Shown one piece after another: positions 13,215-25,705 of a stretch of DNA of 64,000 bases. The DNA is from Apium graveolens. Lineage: Eukaryota > Streptophyta > Magnoliopsida > Apiales > Apiaceae. Numbering within the stretch: the first letter of the stretch is position 1; every line of letters begins with the position of its first letter. Under the pieces are notes generated by a model, which was not told the origin of the DNA, made no database searches, and saw only the letters and a list, made by a program, of their open reading frames with translations. The translations under genes were made by a program, and so were the position numbers. The DNA is taken from the NCBI RefSeq assembly GCF_009905375.1, contig NW_027417518.1, forward strand, positions 1-64,000, given 5' to 3'.

Positions 13215-16140
13215 TGAGATTTTTTCGACGATCCAACCGTACGGATGTTAAGATATATCAATTTTAGTCATTGAAAAAATTATTAAAAAATATGAACTTC
13301 ATCTTGCATGTCAGGATTGGAAAAATCCGGTAAAAGTACCACTCCCGACAACGAAACTCGTTCCCGATTTACAAGATTAATTTTTAAAATGATTTTTTTC
13401 GACGATCCAACCGTACGGATGTTAAGATATATCAATTTTAGTCATATGAAAAAATTATTAAAAAATATGAACTTCATCTTGCATGTCAGGATTAGAAAAA
13501 TCCGGTAAAAGTACCTCTCCAAACAACGAGACTCGTTCCCGATTTACAAGATTAATTTTTAAAATGATTTTTTCGACGATCCGACCGTACGGATGTTAAA
13601 ATATATCAATTTTAGTCATATGAAAAAATTATTAAAAAATATGAACTTCATCTTGCATGTCAGGATTAGAAAAATCCGGTAAAAGTACCCGTCCCGACAA
13701 CAGACTCGTTCCCGATTTACAAGATTAATTTTTAAAATGATTTTTTCGACGATCCAACCGTACGGATGTTAAGATATATCAATTTCAGTCATATGAAAAA
13801 ATTATTAAAAATATGAACTTCATCTTGCATGTCAGGATTAGAAAAATCCGGTAAAAGTACCCCTCCGGACAACGAGACTCGTTCCCGATTTACAAGACTA
13901 ATTTTTAAAATGGTTTTTTTCGACGATCCAACCGTACGGATGTTAAGATATATCAATTTTAGTAATATGAAAAAATTATTAAAAAATATGAACTTCATCT
14001 TGCATGTCAGGATTAGAAAAATCCGGTAAAAGTACCCCTCCCGACAACGAGACTCGTTCCCGATTTACAAGATTAATTTTTAAAATGATTTTTTGGACGA
14101 TCCAACCGTAAGGATGTTAAGATATATCAATTTTAGTCATATGAAAAAATTATTAAAAAATTTGAAATTCATCTTGCATGTCAGGATTAGAAAAATCCGG
14201 TAAAAGTACCCCTCCCGATAACGAGACTCGTTCCCGATTTACAAGATTAATTTTTAAAATGATTTTTTCGACGATCCAACCGTACGGATGTTAAGATATA
14301 TCAATTTTAGTCATATGAAAAAATTATTAAAAAATTTGAAATTCATCTTGCATGTCAGGATTAGAAAAATCCAGTAAAAGTATCCCTCCCGACAACGAGA
14401 CTCGTTCCCTATTTACAAGATTAATTTTTAAAATGATTTTTTGGACGATCCAACCGTACGAATGTTAAGATATATCAATTTAGGCATATAAAAAAAATAA
14501 TAAAAAAATTTAAAATTTATCTTTTTGTGTTTTTAAGGAAAATGAGGTAAAAGTACTACTCCCTAGAACAAGATTCGATGCCGATTAACGAAATTAATTT
14601 TTGAATGATTTTTGGATGATCCAACCGTACGGATGTTAAAATATATTGATTTTAGCCATGTAAAAAAATAATAAAAAATTTCAAAATTTATCTTCCTTGA
14701 GTTTTAAAGGAAAATGAGGTAAAAGTACAACTCCCTAAAACAAGATTCGTTGCCGATTAACGAAATGATTTTTGAAATGATTTTTCGACGATCAAACCGT
14801 CGGATGTTAACATATATTGATTTAGCCATGTAAAAAAATAATAAAAAAAATTTAAAATTTATCTTGTTTGTGTTTTTAAGGAAAATGAGGTAAAAGTACT
14901 ACTCCCTCAAACAAGATTCGATGCCGATTAACGAAATTAATTTTTTGAATGATTTTTGGACGATCCAACCGTACGGATGTTAATATATATTGATTTTAGC
15001 CATGTAAAAAAATAATAAAAAATTTTAAAATTTATCTTCCTTGAGTTTTAAAGGAAAATGAGCTAAAAGTACAACTCCCTAAAACAAGATTCGTTGCCGA
15101 TTAACGAAATGATTTTTTGAAATGATTTTTTCGACGATCAAACCGTAGATGTTAACATATATTGATTTTAGCCATGCAAAAAAATATAAAAAATTTAAAA
15201 TTTATCTTGTTTGCGTTTTTGAGGAAAAGAGGTAAACAACTCCTTAAAACAAGATTTGATGCCGATTAACGAAATAAATTTTTCAAATGATTTTTTTGGA
15301 CGATCCAACCGTACGGATGTTAAAATATATTGATTTTAGCCATGTAAAAATATAATAAAAAATTTCAAAATTTATTTTCCTTGAGTTATAAAGGAAAATG
15401 AGGTAAAAGTACAACTCCCTAAAACAAGATTCGTTGCTGATTAACGAAATGATTTTTTGAAATGATTTTTTGGACGATTCAACAGTATGGATGTTAAAAT
15501 ATATTGATTTTAGCCATGTAAAAAAATAATAAAAAATTTTAAAATTTATCTTGCTTGACTTTATAAGAAAAATGAGGTAAAGGTACAACTCCGTGAAATA
15601 AGATTCATTGCTGATTAACAACATATTTTTTTCAAATGATTTTTTGGACGATCCAACCGTATGGATGTTAAAATATATTGATTTTATCCATGTAAAAAAA
15701 ATTTCAAAATTTATCTTCCTTGTGTTTTAAAGGAAAATGAGGTAAAAGTACAACTCCCTAAAATAAGATTCGTTGTTGATTAACGAAATAATTTTTTGAT
15801 ATGATTTTTTGGACGATCCAACCGTACGGATGTTAAAATATATTGATTTTAGCCATGTAAAAAAATAATAAAAAATTTCAAAATTTATTTTGCTTGACTT
15901 TATAAGGAAAATGAGGTAAAATTACAACTACCCTAAAACAAGATTCGTTGCCAATTAACCAAATAATTTTTTAAAAATGATTTTTTTGACGATCCAACCG
16001 TACAGATGTTAAGTTATATCAATTTTAGTCATATGAAAAAATTATTAAAAAATTTGAAATTCATCTTACACGCCAGGATTAGAAAAATCTAGTAAAAATA
16101 TCACTCCAAACAACGAGATTAGTTCCCGATTTACAAGGTA
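13215..16140. repeat. 174-bp satellite array in nested CACTA
   Basis: About 17 monomers. ACGATCCAACCG-type cores begin at 13228, 13402, 13576, 13749, 13923 and 14097, a 173-174-bp period. From about 14510 to 15990 the monomers are diverged and two subtypes tend to alternate (TTTGTGTTTTTAAGG and CTTCCTTGAGTTTTAAAGG), a dimeric arrangement. The array edge is thus older than its homogeneous part. ORFs of 60-113 codons are satellite artefacts. Confidence 0.93.
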
Positions 16141-16586
16141 ATTGTATAATATTAAAAACATTCATGTACAAAAATTTATTATTTTTAAATAAGAAAATTT
16201 TAATTAATTCTTTTACACTAATATGTAATACGATAAATATAATTAAATAATAATATTTTTAAATTAAAGAATTTATTAACCTATTTACACATTTTAACCC
16301 AATTTTCTCATTCCCTCTCATTAAATTTCATTTCCCCCTTTCACCAAATTTCATTCCCCCCATATATCCCCCTTATCTCCACTGATTTCTGTCTTATCTT
16401 ATCTCTGACTTTCTCTTCTCCCTCATTATTCTTGTGCCCTTCTTTCATCTCCGATTTCTTCCCTCTCCAGTTTCTTACCTATTTTTTTAAAATCACATCG
16501 ATGCAGTGATTTTCATCAATCGCCTCATTTGTTGATAGTAATCTAGATAGGGAATGGGTATTGATAGAATTGAATATCAGTCTAGG
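16141..16586. other. Spacer: AT-rich then pyrimidine-rich leader-like DNA
   Basis: AT-rich sequence to about 16300, then C/T-rich sequence (16300-16480) resembling a plant 5' leader just upstream of the SUF4-like fragment. No coding sequence is recognised. The ~9-kb duplication starts within it at about 16429. Confidence 0.5.
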
Positions 16587-16754
16587 ATGGAGAAGAAGAA
16601 GATTGCAGCAGATAGAGAGTTTGATGATAAGAAGATATTGGAACAACATCAGAAAGCTAAACACTTTAAATGTCATCTTTGTTAGAAGAAGCTTTCTAAT
16701 GTTGGTAGCATGTCTATTCATTTTTTTCAGGTTCATAAAGAGACTGTTTCCAAG
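16587..16754 (+). pseudogene. SUF4-like C2H2 zinc-finger fragment, copy A
   Basis: ATG at 16587 opens MEKKKIAADREFDDKKILEQ and continues with HQKAKHFKCHLC, a stop, KKLSNVGSMSIHFFQVHKET. From memory of the family, this matches the N-terminus of the plant SUF4/BuGZ-type zinc-finger protein (DREFDDEKILVQHQKAKHFKC and a second finger ending in QVHKE). SUF4 is a nuclear protein acting in flowering control. The fragment is broken: the first CxxC is missing, because the residues between MxKKK and DREFDD are lost, and a TAG follows the CHLC of the second finger. It precedes the E2F-like fragment in the same orientation, so one chimeric transcript is possible. The identification is from motif memory only. 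Confidence 0.7.
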
Positions 16755-17555
16755 TATATACATCTCTCGCTCAGCTCTCTCTCTAATCTCTCTCTCTCTC
16801 CCCCCTCCCTCACTCCCCTCTCCCTCTGTATTTGTATATGATTGGATTTTGGATCGTAGGTTTGTGATTTGGTTGTTTTTATAATTTGTTTACTTTGGTT
16901 GATATGTTGAAATGCCGAATAGTTTTGTAATTTTGTTGAACGACAGCTGTTGAATTGAATAACACTTTTGGCACTTGAAAAAAAAATATGATAAGAGTTT
17001 GATGGTGGGGGAATTTACCGCCCTGTAATGCTGACTATGGTATTAGTAAGGACTTAAATGCCTATATACAATATTTTCAATTCTTCAGTGTATCCAAGAA
17101 ATTAAGTATTGTATCATTATTGGTGCGCTTAATGTAATTTGTATATTGTGTGTACTTTCAGTTATCTAGAGTATCTGCAATCTCTTGAAGAGAAAATTGA
17201 TCTTGACTGGAATTAAATCTCATCATCCTTGGGGAGATCAGTAAATGTCTATTTTCAAAGGAAGGCTGCCTGATAAATTTTACTGCTGATGGAGAGAACT
17301 TGACAAAGTTAGAGAAGTATGTTGCCAAGTTTCTTGAATCTCTTCCAGCAAGAGAAGTCTATTTCATGTACTAAAACTGCTAAAATTACTTTCGTATTGT
17401 GAAATAAGTATGTTTATGATTGTGGGTTGGAATATGTTGATACCTGTTGCTCAAATACATCCCTTAATTAAAGGAAATGGTATTGTCATGTTGATTAAGG
17501 GCTACCCTTAAATGAGATTTATTCTAATTACATTAGTTTCTGGCATTTTTTCTAG
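16755..17555. other. Captured intronic/exon-like DNA, unassigned
   Basis: A CT-rich run (about 16766-16825) is followed by intron-like AT-rich sequence. At about 17270-17375 an open stretch reads FTADGENLTKLEKYVAKFLE then SLPAREVYF on the plus strand. It looks exon-like, but I cannot assign it to a family. Confidence 0.35.
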
Positions 17556-18684
17556 AAAACCGGAAGGAAAAATCTCTGGCACTGCTTGCTCAGAATTTTG
17601 TCAAGCTTTTCCTTCGTTCTGGTGTAAGTTATGCTAATCTTTTACATGCCCTTTTCAAGGTCTAGTTGTTATTTCAATTATATGTTCTAAACTTTCTTGT
17701 CCCTTTAGGCGGATATTATCTCCCTAGACAGTGCTGCAACAGCATTGCCCGGTGATGTGCATGATTCAACAGCTATGCGAAGTAAATGACCTTGCCACTG
17801 TTCACTATACAATCTAAATTGTAGATGATCTACTGTACATTTATTTTCCTCATGTAATTAAATTCTACAGCTAAAGCGAGGCGCTCTATGATATTGCCAA
17901 TGTCTTTGCATCTATGAATCTTATTGAAAAGGTTAGGTATATTCAGGATTTACTGATGTGAGAAAAGGCCTAAGATATTTGTAAAATGAATCTAATTTTT
18001 CCTAAATACGATATTGTGAATTTGTAGGTCCGTCATCCAGAAAGTGGGAAACCAACATTTAGGTGGTTGGGGATGAAACAGAAATCTAGTAATGCACATG
18101 AGCATGGTTCTGGTTCAAACGACACCAGGATGAGGGTGTTTGGAACTGAGATAGCAAATACTGCCTCAAGGAGATTCACAGATTCTATATCCAACTGCAC
18201 GTCTAGTGAGAAGGTACATGGGCCAATATATGCCAAGCAAATTAATGTGGAAACTGAAGATGATGAGAACTCATCAAAGCAGCACCAGGGGAATCTGCTT
18301 AAGGATCCAGAACGTGGGGAACCAGTATTAAGGCGGTTGGTGATAAAACAGAATTCCAGTATTGGTTCTGATTCATATGACACCAGGAGCAGGGTGTTTG
18401 GAAGTGAAATTACAAATACTGCTTCAAAGAGGTTCAAGGACAATTCTTTATCCAAGTGCAGGTCCAGTGAGAACGTAATTATGCCAACATATGCCAAGCA
18501 ACATAATGTGAAAAAAGAAAATGATGAGAACTCAATGAAGCAGCAGCAGAGGCATCTGTCTAAGAGTTTTGTGTTTGGTCCTTTTACTCCTGCAAGTGTA
18601 CGCAACCTAGATGCTCCTGAAAACAAAAAGGTTAAGCGAGTTCATGACTGGGAGCAACCGACTTCAACTTGTGTTTGTAACTAA
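17556..18684 (+). pseudogene. DEL/E2Fe-like atypical E2F fragment, copy A (frameshifted)
   Basis: Four exons with GT..AG junctions: 17556-17623, 17709-17781, 17871-17931 and 18028-18684. They encode KEKSLALLAQNFVKLFLRSG, ADIISLDSAATALPGD, then RRLYDIANV-type sequence and VRHPESGKPTFRWLG. This is the second winged-helix DNA-binding domain of plant DP-E2F-like (DEL/E2Fe) repressors, which bind E2F sites without a DP partner, plus a C-terminal tail. The first DNA-binding domain and start codon are absent. One base is missing in exon 3 (GGCGCTCTATG against GGCGCCTCTATG in copy B), which breaks the frame inside the RRLYDIAN recognition-helix region. The stop at 18682-18684 lies in family-B CACTA tail sequence, so the last residues are transposon-derived. 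Confidence 0.82.
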
Positions 18685-19130
18685 TTCTTGGATTCAAGTT
18701 TCTTGCCGTACGTATGTGGATTGCATATGGGCATATAGATTGCAGGTTTCACTCTTTATTTTCTATTTTCTTCTCTGCCTTCATTTTAACTATTCTCGAA
18801 GTTCTATATATTCTTCTCATATGCGTGTAATTCTTGATGCAGCAAACCTACATGTATGACACTTGGAACAAGAACATGATGGGCAAGAACAAGATCCAGG
18901 ACTAGGCATGCCAATTGAGTGAACATTCTCTTGGTTCTTGGGCAAAAACAACGGAATATGTATGCAAATTAATTAGTTATTGTGTACCTTAATGAGAATG
19001 TTTAGAAATAGATTTGAAGTTATAGTTGTAATTCTTGTAGAGAACCTTTGTATTATAAGTTTAATTTTAATTTTGAAGTAACAATTGAATTAATATAATA
19101 TCATTTTATTTTAAATTGATTTATTTTAAA
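18685..19130. other. Family-B CACTA internal tail, non-coding
   Basis: Shared with 58940-59400 of the other family-B element (TTCAAGTTTCTTGCC, GCAGCAAACCTACATGTATG, GGCAAGAACAAG). It is therefore element sequence and not host cargo. A possible exon lies between GCAG at 18838-18841 and the TAG near 18904. Its function is unknown. Confidence 0.6.
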
Positions 19131-19650
19131 TAATGAGATTAACTTTGTAAACAGTTGTGTGAAACCCACTTAAAAATTGATGAAAACCGTTGTATGTCTC
19201 ACTACACATATTTTTTTTAAAAAAACTGTTGTCTTTTGATATTCTTTGCAATGGTTCAAATCTTTTACACCAGTGTCTTTTAAACGAAAAAGATTCATGA
19301 CAACGGTTTTAACTAGTTAAAAGAAGTTTGTAAACTGTTGTTTATGAAAACATCGAATAAGTTAACAACAATGGTTTTTCTACAAAACCATTGTTGTTAA
19401 GTTAGGTAGACAATAGTTGAATAAAAAAACTGTTGTTTAAAGAATTTCCTAACAATGGTTAATAGAGAGTAACCGTTGTGAATTCTTAATTGTAACCAGT
19501 ATTAAAAAACGTTGTTGAATCTCGCTTATTACAAGTGTATAAACAACCGTTGTCCCACTTTCGATCACACGAGTGTTGGATAGACAACGGAAACTCTACC
19601 TCTCACACAATGGCAAAAAACAGTTGTATGATTGCAAATATGTTGTAGTG
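19131..19650. repeat. Family-B CACTA right subterminal repeats and TIR
   Basis: AACCGTTGT/ACAACGGTT and close variants (AACTGTTGT, ACAATGGTT) recur every 20-60 bp in both orientations, ending in TGTTGTAGTG. These are candidate transposase-binding sites by analogy with other CACTA elements. Confidence 0.8.
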
Positions 19651-19653
19651 AAC

Positions 19654-20790
19654 TAACTAGTGTTTACTTTTGAATTTTTGTTTCGATTATTTTAAAAATA
19701 CTTCTCAACGATCCAACCGTATGAATGTCAATAAATATATATATATTAATGATATAACTAAAATTTCATATCAAAATAATTTTATTTGGTTTTCCATTTT
19801 TACAGTCAAACATGAGTTTGACTAGCACATCTAACTAGTGTTTAATCCTGAATTTATATTTTAATTATTTCAAAAATATTTCTCAAAGATCTAACCATAT
19901 GGATGTCAATAAATATATATTTTAGTGATATAACCAAAATTTCATATCAAAATATTTTTATTTGGTTTTCCATTTTAACAGTCAAGCATGAGTTTGACTA
20001 ACACATCTAACTAGTGTTTAATCCTGAATTTATATTTTAATTATTTTAAAAAGATTTCTCAAAGATCCAACCGTATGGATGTCAATAAATATATATTTTA
20101 GTGATATAAACAAAATTTCATATCAAAATATTTTTATTTGGTTTGTCATTTTAACAGTCAAACATGAGTTTGACTAGTACATCTAACTAGTGTTTACTTC
20201 TGAATTTGTGTTTCGATTATTTTAAAAATATTTCTCAACGATCCAACCATATGAATGTCAATAAATATATATATTAGTGATATAACCAAAATTTCATATC
20301 AAAATAATTTTATTTGGTTTTCCATTTTAACAATCAAGAATGAATTTGACTAATACATCTAACTAGTGTTTAATCCTCAATTTGTATTTCGATTATTTTA
20401 AAAATATTTCTCAACGATCCAACCGTAAGGATGTCAATAAATATATATTTTAGTGATATAACCAAAATTTCATATCAAAATAATTTTATTTGGTTTGTCA
20501 TTTTAACAGTCAAGCATGAGTTTGGCTAGTACAACTAACTAGTGTTTACTTCTGAATTTGTGTTTTGATTATTTTAAAAATATTTCTCAACGATCCAACC
20601 GTATGAATGTCAATAAATATATATATTAGTGATATAACCAAAATTTTTTATCAAAATAATTTTATTTGGTTTTCCATTTTAACAGTCAAACATGAGTTTG
20701 ACTAGTACATCTAACTCGTGTTTAATCCTGAATTTGTATTTCGATTATTTTAAAACTATTTTTTATCGATCCAATTGTATGGATGACAAT
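19654..20790. repeat. 176-bp satellite array, unit 5, right of nested CACTA
   Basis: Continuation of the interrupted array, about six and a half monomers, starting TAACTAGTGTTTACTTTTG. Confidence 0.9.
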
Positions 20791-21360
20791 AAATAAATAA
20801 ATAAATAAATAATAATGATATAATCAATCTTTTACATTAAATAATTTTTATCAAAATATTCAATTTTTTTTGAAAGTTCTAATATGTCGCCCAAACAAAT
20901 AAATGCTGACATTAATATGATTGGATCATGAAATAATATTTTTTAAAAATTGAAAATATCAGAAATTAGGTGCTAGTTTACAACAAAATTCGTCATAAAT
21001 TACTAGTTACCAAAAATTTGAAAAAAGTCAAATTTATCGCCAAAATTTCGGGGAAAAGTTGAATTTCCCTCTTTGATAACTTACGACGAATCCTAATTTC
21101 CGTCGTAAATTGGACGATCCGATCTTTTCCGTCACAAATATTTCGTCGTAAATTTAGACAAAATATTTTTCTATTTAATTTCAAGTTAAAAATTTTAATA
21201 AAAATAATTAACTTACGACGGAATTAGATTTTCGTCGTAAGCTGAATGGCGTCGTTCCTCCACGTGGCTGACTCCATAATTTTTTTATTCAATTGATGAT
21301 AATTTTAATATTAAAATAATCAACTTATGACATATAATATTTTCCGTCGTAAATAATTAT
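20791..21360. other. CACTA subterminal block, unit 5
   Basis: ATAAATAA microsatellite (20789-20812), then inverted TTACGACGG motifs up to the GGGCCC join. Confidence 0.75.
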
Positions 21361-22507
21361 GGGCCCAAGGCTTTAATAAATAAGAATCAGCCGGCATGAA
21401 GGGCCCCTCCAACCCACTAAGTCTGCTCCTACTAGCCACAAACCACCTAAACTACTACTGCAAAACAGAGTGATCAAATATACAAATCAGCAGTTTTTAG
21501 GTAGTATTAGCCTTCAATAGTTTACATTTTAAAAAAAAGATACAAACACACACATGTTACTAGACTGAACGAAAGCAAGAAATACATCACTGCTCAGATC
21601 AAATACAACAAACAAAATAGAATACTAAAACAAACTATATAACTTTATGTTGCAGTGACAAAAAAAGTTAAGGAAAAAGGAGATGATTAAATTTGTTTAT
21701 ACAAATGCTGAGTGTCGAAATCAAAGCGTGTAAAGAAAAAAGGTTTACAAAATTAAAAACTCACTTCATTCTTTGTTTTACTAGTTATGTCGCATGCCTT
21801 GACGGAGGAAATACACAAGACTCTATATGCATTGTAATCCACAAGAAATAGAAACCGAAAATACATGACATAGCAATGCTGATAGAAATAGAAACCGAAA
21901 ATAGGACATTGTATTTGCTCAACTAATTTCTCAAATACATATACACAATTTCTCAACCAATTTAGGAACATCATATGTTGTAACAAATCAAACAAATACC
22001 AAAAAAATAACAAAAAAATCCTCTGTTGGTAGTGAATTGAAGGAACACTTACGGAACTGAGAACACGTCTTTTACTCCGATTTGGATTAGTCGGCGAGCT
22101 AGGTGACAGTCAAATCGAGATGAGAGAGAGACAGATACCTAAATCAAACCCCGTAATTGAGAGAAAAACATACATACAATGAAGATATAAGCCCTCAATC
22201 AAATCTGAAAATAGAAGTTAACAAATGGAAGCCCTGAACCCCCTTGACTGAAGGAGCAGCCGAAACCCTAGTTTATCTCCGCACTTATTTTCCTTTCCAA
22301 AGAGAGTGAGATATATAGGGTTAGTCTATTAAAAAGAAGATACGAGAAGATATGTTGGAATTATTTTGGGTAAAAAGGCGGTCATTTTGCCGCTCTCAGT
22401 AATTTAATTATTCTATAATTATTTTACTAATATAATATTAATGTTATAACTTATTAATTTTAAAATTATTTAAAAAACACAATTTTATCTAATTCACTTC
22501 TTTTGAA
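21361..22507 (-). other. Captured promoter/5'UTR-like block, unit 5
   Basis: Fifth copy of the block; telo-box AAACCCTAG near 22264-22272. Shared substitutions (TTTATCTCCGCAC for TTTATCGCCGCAC) tie it to the copy at 30315-31459, its partner in the ~9-kb duplication. Confidence 0.45.
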
Positions 22508-24815
22508 AATGACCCGAAACCCGAAAAATAGTCATATTTCTCAACGATCCAACCGTATGGATGTTAATAGATATATACAAAAATATCAGTGATATAACCA
22601 AAATTTTATATCAAAATAATTTTATTTGTTTTTCACTTTAAAAGTCAAGCATGGGTTTGACTAGTACAACTAACTAGTGTTAAATCCTGAATTGGTGTTT
22701 CGATTATTTTAAAAATAATTTTCAACGATCCAACCGTATGGATGTCAATATATATATATATTAGTCATATAACCAAAATTTCATATCAAAATAATTTCAT
22801 TTGGTTTGCCATTTTAACAGTTAAGCATGAGTTTGACTAATACAACTAACTAGTGTTTACTTTTGAATTTTTGTTTCGAATATTTTAAAAATACTTCTCA
22901 ACGATCCAACCGTATGAATGTCAATAAATATATATATATATATATATTAATGATATAACCAAAATTTCATATCAAAATAATTTTATTTGGTTTTCCATTT
23001 TTACAGTCAAGCATGAGTTTGACTAGCACATCTAACTAGTGTTTAATCCTGAATTTATATTTTAATTATTTTAAAAATATTTCTCAAAGATCCAACCATA
23101 TGGATGTCAATAAATATATATTTTAGTGATATAACCAAAATTTCATATCAAAATATTTTTATTTGATTTTCCATTTTAACAGTCAAGCATGAGTTTGAAT
23201 AACACATCTAACTAGTGTTTAATCCTGAATTTATATTTTAATTATTTTAAAAATATTTCTCAAAGATCCAACCGTATGGATGTCAATAAATATATATTTT
23301 AGTGATATAACCAAAATTTCATATCAAAATATTTTTATTTGGTTTGTCATTTTAACAGTCAAACATGAGTTTGACTAGTACATCTAACTAGTGTTTACTT
23401 CTGAATTTGTGTTTCGATTATTTTAAAAATATTTCTCAACGATCCAACTGTATGAATGTTAATAAATATATATATTAGTGATATAACCAAAATTTCATAT
23501 CAAAATATTTTTATTTGGTTTTCCATTTTAACAGTCAAGCATGAGTTTGACTAACACATCTAACTAGTGTTTAATCCTGAATTTATATTTTAATTATTTT
23601 AAAAATATTTCTCAAAGATCCAACCGTATGGATGTCAATAAATATATATTTTAGTGATATAACAAAAATTTCATACCAAATAATTTTATTTGGTTTGTCA
23701 TTTTAACAGTCAAGCATGAGTTTGTTTAGTACAACTAACTAGTGTTTACTTCTGAATTTGTGTTTCGATTATTTTAAAAATATTTCTCAACGATCCAATC
23801 ATATGAATGTCAATAAATATATATATTGGTAATATAACAAAAATTTCATATTAAAATAATTTTATTTGGTTTTCCATTTTAACAATCAAGAATGAGTATG
23901 ACTAGTACATCTAACTAGTGTTTAATCCTGAATTTGTATTTTGATTATTTTAAAAATATTTCTCAATGATCCAACGGTATGGATGTCAATAAATATATAT
24001 TTTAGTGATATAACCAAAATTTCATAACAAAATAATTTTATTTGGTTTGTCATTTTAACAGTCAAGCATGAGTTTGACTAGTACAACTAACTAGTGTTTA
24101 CTTTTGAATTTGTGTTCCGATTATTTTAAAAATATTTCTCAACGATCCAACCGTATGAATGTCAACAAATATATATATTAGTGATATAACAAAAATTTCA
24201 TATCAAAATAATTTTATTTGGTTTTCCATTTTAACAGTCAAACATGAGTTTGACTAGTACATCTAACTCGTGTTTAATCCTAAATTTGTATTTCGATTAT
24301 TTTAAAAATATTTCTCAACGATCCAACCGTATGAATGTCAATAAATATATATATATATTAGTGATATAACCAAAATTTCATATCAAAATAATTTTATTTG
24401 GTTTTCCATTTTAGCAATCAAGAATGAATTTGACTAATACATCTAACTAGTGTTTAATCCTGTATTTGTATTTCGATTATTTTAAAAATATTTCTCAACG
24501 ATCCAACCGTATGGATGTCAATAAATATATATTTTAGTGATATAACCAAAATTTCATATCAAAATAATTTTATTTGGTTTGTCATTTTAACAGTCAAGCA
24601 TGAGTTTGACTAGTACAACTAACTAGTGTTTACTTCTGAATTTGTGTTTCGATTATTTTAAAAATATTTTTCAATGATCCAACCGTATGAATGTCAATAA
24701 ATATATATATATTATTGATATAACCAAACTTTTATATCAAAATAATTTTATTTGGTTTTCCATTTTAACAGTCAAGCATGAGTTTGACTATTTTTTATCG
24801 ATCCAACTGTATGGA
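22508..24815. repeat. 176-bp satellite array, unit 6
   Basis: About 13 monomers, longer than the eight of units 2-4. It contains monomer variants such as AGTTTGTTTAGTACAAC near 23720. Confidence 0.9.
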
Positions 24816-25375
24816 TGACAATAAATAAATAAATAAATAAATAAATAAATATATTAATGATATGATCAATTTTTCACATTAAATAATTTTTATCAAAATA
24901 TTCAATTTTTTTTGAATTTTCTAATATGTCGCCCAAACAAATAAATGCTGACATTAATATGATTGGATCATGAAATAATATTTTTTTAAAAATTGAAAAT
25001 ATCAGAAATTAGGTGCTAATTTACAACGAAATTCGTCATAAATTAGCAGTCAAATTTATCGCCAAAATTTCGGGGAAAAGTTGAATTTCCCTCTTTGATA
25101 ACTTACGACGAATTCTAATTTCCGTAGTAAATTGGACGATCCGATCTTTTCCGTCACAAATATTTTTCTATTTAATTTCAAGTTAAAAATTTTAATAAAA
25201 ATAATTAACTTACGACGGAATTAGATTTTTGTCGTAAGTTGAATGGCGTCGTTCCTCCACGTGGCTGACCCCATCCTTTTTTTATTCAATTGATGATAAT
25301 TTTAATATTAAAATAATCAACTTACGACAGATAATATTTTCCGTCATAAATAATTACGACGAAAAAATATTTCCG
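24816..25375. other. CACTA subterminal block, unit 6, cut at duplication junction
   Basis: Matches 33946-34491, including the stretch AATAATTACGACGAAAAAAT that is replaced by the GGGCCC block in units 1-5. It stops at ATTTCCG (25375), where copy B of the tandem duplication begins. Confidence 0.8.
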
Positions 25376-25537
25376 ATTTCTTGTGCCCTTCTTTCATCTC
25401 CGATTTCTTCCCTCTCCAGTTTCTTACCTATTTTTTTTAAAATCACATCGATGCAGTGATTTTCATCAATCGCCTCATTTGTTGATAGTAATCTAGATAG
25501 GGAATGGGTATTGAATAGAATTGAATATCAGTCTGGG

Positions 25538-25705
25538 ATGGGGAAGAAGAAGATTGCAGCAGATAGAGAGTTTGATGATAAGAAGATATTGGAACAACAT
25601 CAGAAAGCTAAACACTTTAAATGTCATCTTTGTTAGAAGAAGCTTTCTAATATTGATAGCATGTCTATTCATTTTTTTCAAGTTCATAAAGAGACTGTTT
25701 CCAAG
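25538..25705 (+). pseudogene. SUF4-like C2H2 zinc-finger fragment, copy B
   Basis: Same fragment as 16587-16754, but it begins MGKKK, the form expected of SUF4-type proteins, where copy A has MEKKK. It keeps the in-frame TAG after CHLC and the missing first CxxC, so both defects predate the tandem duplication. NIDSMSIH replaces NVGSMSIH. Confidence 0.7.

Larger units (their letters stand above)
12686..19650. mobile_element. Nested family-B CACTA, complete, 6965 bp
   Basis: The left end is CACTACAAGAAATTTGCAAT at 12686 and the right end is ATTGCAAATATGTTGTAGTG at 19631-19650, forming imperfect terminal inverted repeats of the CACTA type. A 3-bp target duplication AAC flanks it (12683-12685 and 19651-19653). 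Removing the element and one AAC restores TACAACTAACTAGTG exactly as found in neighbouring satellite monomers. Subterminal regions hold repeated ACAACGG/CCGTTGT motifs in both orientations. The cargo is a 174-bp satellite plus fragments of at least two host genes. No transposase is visible, so it is non-autonomous. The satellite it landed in belongs to the family-A composite, so it is younger than that array. Confidence 0.93.
16429..25375. repeat. Tandem segmental duplication, copy A
   Basis: Nearly identical to 25376-34491, with an offset of about 8950-8955 bp across the E2F-like region. It contains the right part of the nested CACTA, the remaining unit 5 and truncated unit 6. Confidence 0.93.

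Noticed and set aside
13308..15624. ORFs of 60-113 codons in the 174-bp array
   Set aside because: Their residues repeat every 58 codons, i.e. one monomer. They are satellite artefacts.
16479..16884. Overlapping ORFs on both strands at the SUF4-like fragment (also 25493-25811)
   Set aside because: They are out of frame with the recognisable zinc-finger sequence.
18033..18626. 197-codon minus ORF opposite the E2F-like last exon (also 26987-27580)
   Set aside because: Antisense shadow of the E2F-like exon, whose plus frame has domain similarity and correct splice phases.
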